From: Aquilaria yunnanensis
Taxonomy: Eukaryota; Streptophyta; Magnoliopsida; Malvales; Thymelaeaceae
Reading direction: 5' to 3'
Length of the DNA stretch: 64,000 bases
NCBI GenBank assembly: GCA_039654915.1
Contig: CM077593.1
Location: 75,000,501-75,064,500, forward strand
Below the pieces are notes generated by a model, which saw only the letters and a program-made list of their open reading frames with translations, was not told where the DNA came from and did not search any database. Position numbers and translations under genes: made by a program. Positions 34,200 through 44,711 of this stretch are shown in pieces (the stretch's first letter is position 1; each line of letters begins with the position of its first letter).

Positions 34200-35139
34200 G
34201 TTGACAGGCGGGGAGACTTCCTGAGGAGGTAAGCGCCTGGAGCTCTGGTTTCCCAGCTGAGCGTGCCTGAAAAGCTCAAAGAAGAGGTTAGGAGGTCCCC
34301 GGTTTGCTTTTCCGGGGAGGACCCTCCGACGCCCAAGTCAGTTTTCTGAGTGAAAGTGGAGGAAGAACACTAAGGGGTCAAGTGTCTTGCCTGTTTTGTG
34401 TTTTCTCAGAGGGAGGAAAATGCCCATCCTTCGCCCAGTCCCATTTCCTAGTATTTATAGGAGTAGCTGGTCCGTTCAGATCATGACACGTGTTCGGTCG
34501 GATTTGATCTGTAGTTTTGGACCTAGGGGACAGGCAGCCGTTTGCAGCCTCCTTTAGCCCTGGACCCGGACGGGTTGTGTCAGGACGGGGGCGGCTGCGG
34601 CGTGTCAGTTCGCCGTTCAGATGTGACGTGTAGGGCTTGTGGGCGACATGTCAGAGGCTCCTTAAATGCAAATACCGTACTCCCGAGGTCCCTTGGGCGA
34701 GGTCGCCCTTCGGTGCGTGCACCCTCTTCGGATTCTATCCGTCCTTTGGTGCGATCACCTCCTTCGGGATCTATCCCATAGTTCTGGGAGTTCCCTTGAT
34801 GAACACCTTCTTCGGGACTCACACCCATAGTTAGGGGATACCCTTGCTCAGGTGTTTCTTGTTCGGGGAAGATCCTCTTCGGGGCCTCTGCCTTCGGGGA
34901 GATTCTCCCTTGCTTCAGAGAGATGGCTCTCTTACCCGGAGGCAGTCAGTTTGGCCCCTCGATGGAGACGGTGTTGTCCTCGGAATTCCTGACGAGCTAA
35001 CCGAAGTCTCGAGCTCATAGTGTTTGACTTCGCACCTTCCGAGGTCCGTAAAAAGATCCTCTCTTGGGTGACGTCAGACTCCTCGGCCAACATTCTGGCA
35101 GGGAGTTACCACCGAGGAGGCAATAGCCTTTGGCTATCA
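34168..35139 (-). repeat. 5' LTR of element B (972 bp)
   Basis: Same termini and length as 23965-24936. Followed on the plus strand by the target copy GCATG (35140-35144). Bases 34168-34199 encode the first residues of the Gag frame on the minus strand. Confidence 0.95.
34452..34493 (-). promoter_or_regulatory. LTR promoter of element B: TATA box and G-box
   Basis: The minus strand has TATAAATA at 34452-34459 and ACACGTGT at 34486-34493, about 27 bp upstream. The pair is kept in all three Tat-type LTRs of the window. The distance from the TATA box to the Gag ATG is about 250 bp. Confidence 0.6.
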
Positions 35140-35144
35140 GCATG

Positions 35145-35890
35145 AGAATGCATTGGTGATAAATTCTAGACCTACCATAAGGAAGAAGGTCAAAGACACC
35201 CAAGAAGCACTCAAGACATTCGTATTAGACCATTTTGAGCTCAATTGTGCAAGCAAGCTTTCTAGCATTCCTAAAGGTTTCCAAGAGTTAAATTCATTCA
35301 TTTTCATCAATAAACTAAAGATAAAAGCTAAAAATCCCATGAGAAGGAACCCGGGCCTATGAGGCACAAGTATGAGCCTTAATGACACCTAAAGATGTAC
35401 CTAAGAGCCCCTTGAAGCCCCTTCCAACATATTTTGGTGTTTCAGCACTTAGGTTCCACTTTTTTTCATTTATTTGGTGTGTTTTATTTATTTTTTAGGC
35501 TAGCGAATAGAATTTTGGCACATGTTACTTGAGCCACATGGGTTGCAAACAAAAGGGTGTTAATTGCATGTCTTCCAATCCTAGTCAATCTAGGTTTAGT
35601 GCTTTTGCTAAGGTCAGGGTTCCTAGTCCATTTGGGCTTTGGATGGCCAGTTACCCTAGCTTATAATATTATAAATACATGCTATATTTTGTGGTTCAAG
35701 CACAAATTAATAAGAATACAAGTTGTTTTATGCAATTTTTCTCTTTTTTGTTCTATATCAACTCTTTGGCACATTAGTGCATTCTATCCTTCTTTTCCAA
35801 TCAAATTTCTTCTTCTCGGACATGAGTTTGGTGTGCTACATTAAGTTCTAAAGGGAGCTTGAAGTGTCTTTGGCAATAAGGCATCCATCA
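35145..35890 (+). repeat. 5' LTR of element C, remaining 746 bp
   Basis: Aligns with 43965-44706 through shared blocks such as CTATGAGGCACAAG, GTGTTTTATTTATTTTTTA and CTAGTCCATTTGGGCTTTG. It ends in CATCA, two bases before the Met primer site. A probable TATA region is TATAATATTATAAATA near 35660-35680. Confidence 0.85.
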
Positions 35891-35892
35891 AG

Positions 35893-35904
35893 TGGTATCA
35901 GAGC
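35893..35904 (+). other. primer-binding site of element C (initiator-Met tRNA)
   Basis: TGGTATCAGAGC, the standard complement to the plant initiator methionine tRNA 3' end, two bases after the LTR. Confidence 0.92.
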
Positions 35905-36632
35905 CAAAGCTTAAAAAATAGAACCAATATATCTTTGTTTGTGTTTATTTATCCTTGTTTTAACTCATTTTGTATCATATCACTCATCCTAATCAGTTTT
36001 GTTCTTCTTTCTTTCAGAGTTCATCAGCTTGTGTGCTCATTACATTCAACTACATGCCACGTTGTTCTTCTTCATTTTAGCCATTCCAAAAGTGTGCTGC
36101 AGCAATTTTTGTGTGTCAAGCATAAAAGATATGCAAACAAATACCAAAAAAATTTTGTTCCTATCTTGTTCATGTTTCTTTCTTTTATTGCAAGTTTTAT
36201 TCGTTTGATTGTTTTTACTGCAAGTACTAATTCTCTTTGTTTTCTTTTGCAACAAGAAAATATCTTGAGCCTTTGAAATCTTCTCTCTAGCAAGAAAACA
36301 ACAAGAAAACAATCATTCAAAAGCTTAGATATCCTTTTCTACATGAAAAGTTTGATTTTGAACAAAGAAAAAAACCTAGTGACCTGAAACCCTTGTTTTA
36401 AAACCCTAGTTTTCTCTCTCTTATTCTTTCAATCTTCAATTGCAAGAACATCTTATTTTCATCACTTCCAATTGTTTTCATTCCTATTTTCATTTCTTTC
36501 TTAGAGGAGTTTTACAGGTTTTGAAGGATTTTCAAAAATGTTTGTGTGCTTTGAGTGAGTTCTTTTAGAACCTAAAAGATTTGGTTGCAAAAGTAACTTT
36601 TCCACTAATGAATTAAGAGAAAATAGTGTTTT
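35905..36632 (+). other. untranslated leader of element C
   Basis: About 730 bp of T-rich sequence between primer site and Gag. Open frames of 70-110 codons on both strands have biased low-complexity composition and no domain; they are not annotated. Confidence 0.5.
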
Positions 36633-39600
36633 GTGAGGATCTTTGATTTTTATAGGAGAATATTGGAGGGGGATATCAAATCATTCCAAGGGAGGATCAT
36701 GGAGGGAGACCTCAAATCATTCCAAAGGTCTATACTCTCTGAGTTTGAGAAGCTTAAGATACAAGTACAAGATACTATGGAGGAAAAGGTGGCTAGGCAT
36801 GATAGGAAGTTAGAGGAGCTAAGTTCCCAATCAATGCCTAATAAAGGGATATGTGGAAGCCTACAAGAACAAATGCAACCAAGGAAGGCTCTCACAACAT
36901 GCTATGATCCTTATGGCCAAGAAGAGAAAAAGACATTTGAGAGCAACCAACATCCACCACCAAGGAGACCTATGAAGGGCAGCCACGAGAAGAGTCAACC
37001 CTCAACACAATCAAGTTGCAAATCCCACAATTCAAGGATAAAAGTGATTCAGAAGCATTCCTTGAATGGGAGGCTAAATTGGAGATGATCTTTGAATGCT
37101 ACACCTATCCAAAAAATAAGAAGGTAAAGTTTGCCGCTTTAGAGTTTACTGATTATGCACTTGCTTGGTGGACTTAGGTTGTGAGAACAAATCAAATAAC
37201 TCATGAAGATCCAATTCAAACTTTGGAAGAATTTAAGAGCATCATGAGGAGGAGGTTTGTGCCATCTTACTACCAAAGAGAAGCCCACGAAAGGTTACAA
37301 AGATTGACACAAGGCTCTAGGACATTGGAGGATCATTTCAAGGATATGGAAGTGCTATTCATGTAGGCCAACGTTGAAAAACATAAAAAAGTCACAATGG
37401 CCAGGTTTTTGCATGGTTTGAATCCTGAGATTTCTAACCTTGTTGACTTGCATGATTATATAGAGGTGGAAGACATGGTGCACAAAGTCATCAAAGTGGA
37501 GAAGCAATTGAAAAGGAAAGGGGTAGCTAGATTTTAACCAAAACCTAACCCCAATTTAAGGCAAACTTTGGCTAATGATGCAAAGAGAAATGAGCCAAGG
37601 AAAGAAGAGTTCAAGGGCAAGACCAAGGCATCTTTCAAAGGCAATCCATAAAGGCCTATGAAAGATAGTTTTGATTCTAAGAGTGGTGTTAGAAATCATG
37701 ACAAAATGTGTTTTAACTACAATGAAAGGGGGCATTATGCAAGGTAATGTGTTAATCAAAGGACCATAGTGTTGAATAATAGAAGAGAGATTGCAACAAT
37801 GAAAGTGATCAAGAAGATCATGATGATTCGGGTATACCTGAGAAAGAATATGACACTGATGTGGAGTATGTGGAAAAAGGAGTATCATTTGTAGTAAGGA
37901 GGGCCTTGAATGTTCAAGTCAAAGAGAAGGATGAACAAAGAGAGAATATCTTCCATACTAGTTGCTACACTGGAGGAAACATTGGAGGAAAGGTATATAG
38001 TATGATTATTGATGGTAGAATTTGAACTAATGTTGCTAGTACTACTTTTGGTTGATAAGTTGCAGCTTTCTACAACCAAACATCTGAGACCTTATAGACT
38101 CTCATGGCTCAACAATGAAGATGAAATCAAGGTGACAAAGCAAGTGTTAGTATCCTTCATGATTGGAAGATATGAGGCTAAAGTTTTATGTGATGTTATA
38201 CCTATAGAGGCAAGTCACATTATTTTGGGCTGGCCATGCCAATATGATTAGAGGATGAACCATGATGGATTCAAGAATAGGTACTCATTCAAGTTCAAGG
38301 ACAAGAACATCACTTTAGATCCACTCACACCACAACAAGTGGTAGAGGACCAAAAGAAGATCCAAGGTGAGGTTGAGAGAAAAGTCAAAGAGGGGAAGAA
38401 TGCCAGCCTAAGTGAAAAAATACTTGTGATGAAAGCTAAGAGAAAATCAGAGAGAAGTGAGAAGAGAGGCGTTGAGGAGAAAGAAAGAGTTGAGAATGCT
38501 AAGGCCAAAATCAAGAGAGAAAAGTTGAGAGAAAAAAATAGAGCTTAATGATCAAAATGAATGATGTGTGGAAAGACTTAAGAGCACAAAGACCAATGCT
38601 CCTTTTACTTTTCAAAAAATCTTTGTTTCATTCTAATGACATAACTAGCAATCTTCTAAGTGTTCCTGTGTCTTTGTTGCAGGAGTTTGAGGATGTGTTC
38701 CTAGATGTACCAGGCAATTTGCCACATATAGGAGCAACCCCAATGAGACAAATGAAATAGAAAGATAAATAGAGGATTTGTTGGCCAGGGGTTATGTAAA
38801 AGAAAGCTTCAGCCCATGTGGAATGCCTATGATGTTAGTGCCTAAAGAATATGGAACTTGGAGAATGTGCATGGATTATAGGTTTATCCACAGAATTACT
38901 TAAAAGTATAGACATTTTATCCCTAAACTTGATAATATGCTTGGTGAGTTGCATGGTTCCTCTATATTTTCTAAAGGTGATTTAAGAGTGGCTATCATTA
39001 AATTAGAATGAGGGAAGAGGATGAATGAGAAACTGCCTTTAAGACTAAGTTTGAGCTTTATGAATGGTTGGTTATGTCATTTAGTCTTACTTATGCTTCT
39101 AGTACTTTCATGAGGTTAATGAATCATGTTCTAAGAGATTTCATTGGAAAGTTTGTTGTGGTCTACTTTGATGATGTCTTAGTCTATAGTAAGACGTTGC
39201 ATGAACATGTAGAGCATCTTAGGCATGTGTCAAAGACATTAAGGGCAGAAAAGTTGTATACAAATCTTAAAATTTTTTCTTTTTCTACAAACCATGTGAT
39301 ATTTTGTGGTTTTGTTGTGAGTTCAAAGGGTGTGGAGATTGATCAAGAAAATGTAAGGGTCATACAAGAGTGGCCAACCTCGAACTCAATTTCTGAGGTA
39401 AGATCTTTCCATGGACTTGCTAGCTTTTATAGGAGATTTGTGAAGGATTTTCCTAGCATTGCAGCACCCTTGAATGAAATTGTTATAAAGAATGTAGCCT
39501 ATAAGTAGGAGAAAGTTCGAGAAGATGTGTTCACAAATTAAGCAATGTACCTATTTTAACTTTACTCAAATTTTCCAAGACTTTTGGGATTGAATGTTAT

Positions 39601-42600
39601 GCTTGTGAACATGGTATAGGTGCTGTTTTGATGCAAGAAGGGTAGCCTATAGCTTACTTTAGTGAAAAACTAAGTTGGGCAGCCTTAAACTACTCAATAT
39701 ATGACAAAGAAATGTATGCCTTTGTGAGAGTCCTTGAAAGTTGGCAACATTACTCATGGCCGAAGGAATTCATCATCCATATAAACCATCAATCTTTAAA
39801 GCACCTCAAGGGCCAATAAAAGCTTAATAAGACTCGTGCAAGTAGGTAGCGTTCATAGAATTTTTTCCATACCACATCAACTACAAGCAAGGTATGGAGA
39901 ATGTGGTGGCTGATGCTTTGTCTAGGAGGTATGTTATTCTTTTTACTTTAGATGCAAAAGTGTTAGGATTTGAGTATTTGAAGGATTTATATGCACAAGA
40001 TTCTAACTTTGATGAGTTATATGCTAAGTGTGCTAAATCGGGTTTTTATAAGTACTATAGAATAGAAGGTTTTCTTTTCAAGCAAAATAGGTTGTGCATC
40101 CCTAAAAATTCTTTGAGAGAGTTGTTAGTACATGAAGCTTAGGAAAGAGGCTTAATGGGATACTTTGGTATTGAAAAAACATTAAGTGCACTCAAAGAAA
40201 ATTTCTTTTTGTTGAAGATGCAAAGCAACGTGAAGAAAGTTTGTTCTCATTGTCTTGAGTGTAAAGGAGCTAAACCTAAACAAAATCCACATGGTCTATA
40301 CATTCCTTTACCTATTCCATCTCATCCTTGGAATGAATTTTCTATGGACTTTAATATAGGACTTCCTAAAATAAAGAATGGTAGAGATTCTATCTTTATG
40401 AATGTCAATAGGTTTTCAAAGATGGCTCACTTTGTTCCATGTCACAAAATTGATGATGCTGTGCACATTCCTAACTTGTTCTTTAAAGAAGTTGTGAGAT
40501 TGCTTGGAGTTTCCAAGACAATTGTGAGTGAGTGAGCACTATGTTTGTAAGTCACTTTTGAAGAGTTTGTGGAGCAAGCCAGGTACTAAGTTGTTATTCT
40601 CTACAACATGTCACCTACAAATTGATGGTCAAATTAAGGTAACTAATAGAACTTTGATCACTATACATAGGATCATTATTAAAAAGAAATTGAAAGCCTG
40701 GGAAAAGTGTGGTGGAATAGGGTCCTAATGCCCTGATTTGCTAACACTGGTAGGCTCTCTAAGAACTATGATCCCACTTAGGTTACAATTAGCTAGTTAA
40801 TACTTGCAAAGTATTTTAAAACTTTTACATGTAACTAGTTTCTTAGCCTACCTTGCACAAAAAAATATGCGTGCATCGTCTTGGCTATGCAATAACAATT
40901 AAATAAGTAAATGATAAAAAAACCATTTCATGGCCTTTACATTTAAGAAGAAAAATTAAAACAAGGCAAGATGTAAAAACTTTAGTTTCTTTAACTTCAA
41001 CTAACAACTATGTGCATACATCTTAAACTTATATGCACCCAAATGTAACCTTAGTGTTATACACACCAATGGACATTAATAGAGGCAATCCCTTAGTATA
41101 AAAATATCATACATATAGAAGCAAAATCATATATCTACTAATATCCATTCTTAGCTCTTTACCCAAGCAAGCTAGCTTCAAGTGATGAGCAATACTTTCC
41201 CTGTGCTCTTTTAGCCTTAAACTGAAAGGCAAACACTTTGGCCAGTACTAGCTTATGCTACAAGTAGCTTAGAAACCTAAAATTTCCTACTTAAAGAGTA
41301 CCTTTCAACTAATAAAACTTAGCCATAATAGTTACCCCTTACCAATTGTTAAGCCTAGTTAGCTTACTTAATACCTGCACAACACTTAAAGGGTGAGTAC
41401 TGGAAAGTACTCAATAAAGGATTCAGCACCTACAGGGGGAAACATATGCAAGCATGAAAATCACAAAAAATATACATATAACATATAGAATAATCAAGCA
41501 ACAAACAACATAACTGATAACAAGAAAAAAACAACAAAAAATACAAATAATGGATAGATGGATAAATGAAATATGCACATGCAAATGCATTTAGAGCCTC
41601 TTTACATCCGAAGGTGCTCTAAATTGCCGTAAGCTCCTAGGATTGGGGTACTTGGATATTGGGCCTTGTATCCTATGCTAGCACTTAACCAACCCCATGA
41701 AGTCTTCTTACCGGTGCCTTAGAGTAAGTCATCGCTTACTGAACCATTGCCCACCTCTGATAGGCTACTTAGAGTAAGTTGTCACTTACTCTCTTGTTAC
41801 CCGTCTATTCCCCTTAACTTATTTTGCAGGGTAGCCGCCTTATGTGGTATGACTTACCAAGCTCTTGGAGCTTAACTTAAGGCTTCTTAATGGCTTACTT
41901 ATCAAACCACAAGGTTTGGTTGGGATCCTCTTAGGTTCCTCTTCATTGCCCAAAGGTCTAAGACCTCCTACTAGAGCCAATGAAAAAACTGAAACCCACC
42001 TTAATCCCCTTGGTGCTCCCTTAACAACTTAGGCACTTTAACTCCTTTAGCCACCCTTTCTTACCCTACCTTAACCACACCACTTAGCTACCACCTAAAT
42101 AATACATAATTATTGACTTAGGAATGAGTTCTAGACCCAACTGAAGCTACGAAACATCTTAGAATGACCTAGGGAAGATAATCGAGAGATTGAAGCATTC
42201 TTAGGGTGCCTTAAGCTTGATGGGCTTATGCCTTGGCAAAACCATTAGTGACACGTTACCAAGGGCAACAACATATGGGTTTTCTGGAGCACAGTCAGTG
42301 ACATGTCACCAATGCCATTTCAGCATTGTGCAACCATGTGATATCTTTCACTAAACTTACTCAATCTTTCAATCCCTAAAGCCAATTTACATAGGTCTTA
42401 TTTCTACTTTATTCCCACATGTAATAATACACTTTTACACATTATTTATATTGAATTAACTTGAATCCCTTATCTCAAATCATCCTCAAAGTAGGAAGCA
42501 AGCAACAAGCACACATGAGCTCAATGGAGTTCATTTGAGTTCCAAGCTTCGATTCAACCAAATTAGACACCAAAGGCAATACATTAAGACCATTTCTAAC

Positions 42601-43910
42601 CATTTAATCAGCTTAGAACTAACCCACAAGGATGATAAAAGCTTACTTTATGGTTTGAAGCAAAAACTTGCAAGAACAACTTTAAATGCATCAAATGCAC
42701 CAAATACACCAAAGATGAGCTTGGGGCTTATTAGGATGGCTTTAGGACCTTTAATTTTCATGAAATTTTTTGTAGATTGAGAGGTTTAGAGATGGAGAAA
42801 TATGCAGGAAATTGAGAGGTTTAGAGATGGAGAAATATGCAGGAGAGGGAGCCACAAATTTTCTAAATGAAGAAACTGATGAATAATGCCATTCTCCCTT
42901 TTAAAGATATCTCAACTACTCCACTTAGCCCATTTCTCCTTTACTTGACACTCTGGCCCTCAAAATTAGTTTTAATTCACTTAGGCACTTAAAATCTTCC
43001 TACTCCATCTTTAATTGGTCCTATAGAAGGGTTTTTCTTACCCACACACATTGTCCTAAAGCCACTTAAACCATTATAAGACATAACAGCTCAATTTCTC
43101 ACTTAATGCATTTTTATCACTCAACTTTCATTTTTGGTTCAAATGGCTAGAAACACTTATGGTCTTTGCTTAGTTATCTCAAAACACTTACATGAAACTA
43201 ATTCCACTGAAACTATGGCCATGCCATTGACCTGGGCCAAAATTACCATTTTGCCCATTTTTCCTTTTTTGGTGCCAATTACACTTTGGAACTCAACTTA
43301 ACCTTACTTAGTTTACTTTTCTTGCATAATAAATTATGTGAGGAAAATAAATTTATATTTACTTACCTTGGTATTTCAAACTAAGGGAAGTACTTGAAGA
43401 GCCTTTACAAAGAGTGTTTGGCACATGTTGCGTTTGCATACTATAGGGCAGTGCATAAAACCATAAGATATTCACAATTTAAGATTGTATATGGTTTTAA
43501 TACACTATCCCCTATGGATTTGATTTCTTTACCTCTAAGGGATGTTTAGCTTAGAAGGTGCTAAGAAGGCCAAGGTGGGCCGAAATGGTGAAGGCAATGC
43601 ATGAAAAGGTGTGACTGCAAATAGAGAAAAAAACTCAACAATATGTAAGCCAAGCCAACAAAGGAAGAAAAAAGGTTACTTTTGAATTGGGAGATTAGGT
43701 TTGGATTCACATGAGAAAAGAAAAGGTTTCTTACCCATAGGTGATCTAAGCTTTAACCAAGAGGAGCTAGGCCCTTCCCAATCATTAGAAATATCAATGA
43801 TAATGCTTACAAGTTAGACTTGAAAGGGGAGCATAATGTTAGTGCAACATTCAATGTGTCTGATCTATCTTTGTATGATGTAGGTGAGAATTTAAGGGTG
43901 AACCTCTTTG
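36633..43910 (+). pseudogene. gag-pol of element C, heavily degenerate, split by E3
   Basis: Gag is about 36633-37540 (RRRFVPSYYQREAHERLQRL near 37250), with a zinc knuckle CFNYNERGHYAR then a stop then C at 37707-37750. Protease end LGWPCQYD is at 38226-38249. Reverse transcriptase is 38760-39500 in several frames, with YFDD at 39164-39175. The RNase H end ENVVADALSRRY is near 39897. Integrase starts near 40150 and resumes at 43410 after the E3 insertion (WEKC|LAHVAFAY). Its zinc region has MGYFG where families usually have MGHFG, and the catalytic Glu region reads DGQIKVTNR with Lys in place of Glu. The C-terminal part INDNAYKLDLKGEHN is near 43790. Many stops and frameshifts: inactive. Confidence 0.88.
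40708..43409 (-). repeat. solo LTR of the long-LTR Ty3/gypsy family, copy E3
   Basis: 2702 bp, minus-strand ends TGTAAAGG and CCACCACA. It interrupts the integrase of element C: the codons before 40708 and after 43410 join into WEKCLAHVAF. Flanks AAAAG (40703-40707) and AAGAG (43410-43414) fit a 5-bp target duplication with one change; a perfect AGTGT duplication (40706-40710 / 43413-43417) is an equally possible reading that shifts the ends by three bases. It contains no gene. Confidence 0.75.
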
Positions 43911-43922
43911 AAGAAGGGGGCG
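43910..43922 (+). other. polypurine tract of element C
   Basis: GAAGAAGGGGGCG directly before the 3' LTR; it also encodes the polyprotein tail (EEGG), as usual for this kind of element. Confidence 0.75.
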
Positions 43923-43923
43923 A

Positions 43924-44706
43924 TGATATAGGGGTAGCAATCATAGGAGCTTCAAGGATGCACACTCAAGAAACTCATCTTGAACCATTTTGAGCTTAAT
44001 TGTGCAAAGGTTTTTAAGAACTAAATTCCTTCATTTTCATTAATAAACTAGAGAAAGAAGCTAAAGAACTAATGAAAAACTACCTTGACCTATGAGGCAC
44101 AAGCATGAGCCTTAATGATAGCTAAGGGTGCACCCGAGAGCCCCTTGGAGCCCATTCCCACACATTTTGGTGTTCTGGCAATTTTTGTACCAATTTTTCT
44201 CATTTGTTTGATGTGTTTTATTTATTTTTTAAGCTATGGAATAAATTTTTGACACATGTTACTTGAGCTATATAGGTTGTATACAAAAGAGTGTTAATTG
44301 CATGTTTTCCAATTCTAGTCAATCTAGGTTTAATGCTTTTGCTAGGTTTAGAATTCCTAGTCCATTTGGGCTTTGCATAGCTAGTGACCCTAGCTTATAA
44401 TAGTATAAATACATAATGTATTTCATGGGTCAAGCATAGATTAATAAGAATACAAGTTGCTTTATGCAATTCTGCTATTTCTTGTTCTATCTTAACTCCT
44501 TGACACATTAGTGCTTCCTATCCTTCTTTTCCAATCAAATTTCTTCTAATTCCTTTGCTGCAATTATTCTTCTCATCCTTGATTCTATTTCTAACTTCCT
44601 TTCTTTCCCTCTTAATTCAATTTTTTTCTTCTTGGACTCGAGTTTGGTGTGCTGCATTCAATTCTAAAAGGAGCTTAAAGTATATTGGGCAATAAGGGAT
44701 CCATCA
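43924..44706 (+). repeat. 3' LTR of element C (783 bp)
   Basis: Starts TGATATAGG, ends CCATCA, followed by CTAAC (target duplication). Substantially diverged from the 5' LTR, including an extra T/C-rich stretch near 44545-44630. Confidence 0.85.
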
Positions 44707-44711
44707 CTAAC

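Larger units (their letters stand above)
23965..35139 (-). mobile_element. Tat-type Ty3/gypsy retrotransposon B, complete and young
   Basis: 11,175 bp on the minus strand, flanked by perfect GCATG repeats (23960-23964 and 35140-35144). Two 972-bp LTRs differ at about 8 positions by eye. Order in element direction: 5' LTR, primer site, gag-protease-RT-RNase H-second RNase H-integrase, tandem 55-bp repeat, antisense gene (plus strand), polypurine tract, 3' LTR. The second RNase H and the antisense gene place it in the Tat group. It sits in the 5' LTR of element C. Coding capacity is nearly intact: two stop codons in gag-pol and one in the antisense gene. Confidence 0.95.
23924..44706 (+). mobile_element. 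Ty3/gypsy retrotransposon C, split by element B and solo LTR E3
   Basis: 5' LTR 23924-23964 plus 35145-35890 (787 bp once joined across B). Initiator-Met primer site 35893-35904, degenerate gag-pol 36633-43910, polypurine tract 43910-43922, 3' LTR 43924-44706 (783 bp). Flanks CTAAT (23919-23923) and CTAAC (44707-44711) fit a 5-bp target duplication with one change. Without B and E3 the element is about 6.9 kb. The two LTRs differ at many sites, so it is old. Reverse transcriptase and integrase resemble plant chromoviruses; I do not assign a lineage. Confidence 0.85.

Noticed and set aside
35935..36276. 113-codon frame in the leader of element C
   Set aside because: Low-complexity Phe/Ser/Leu-rich translation of T-rich leader DNA, with equally long frames on the other strand.
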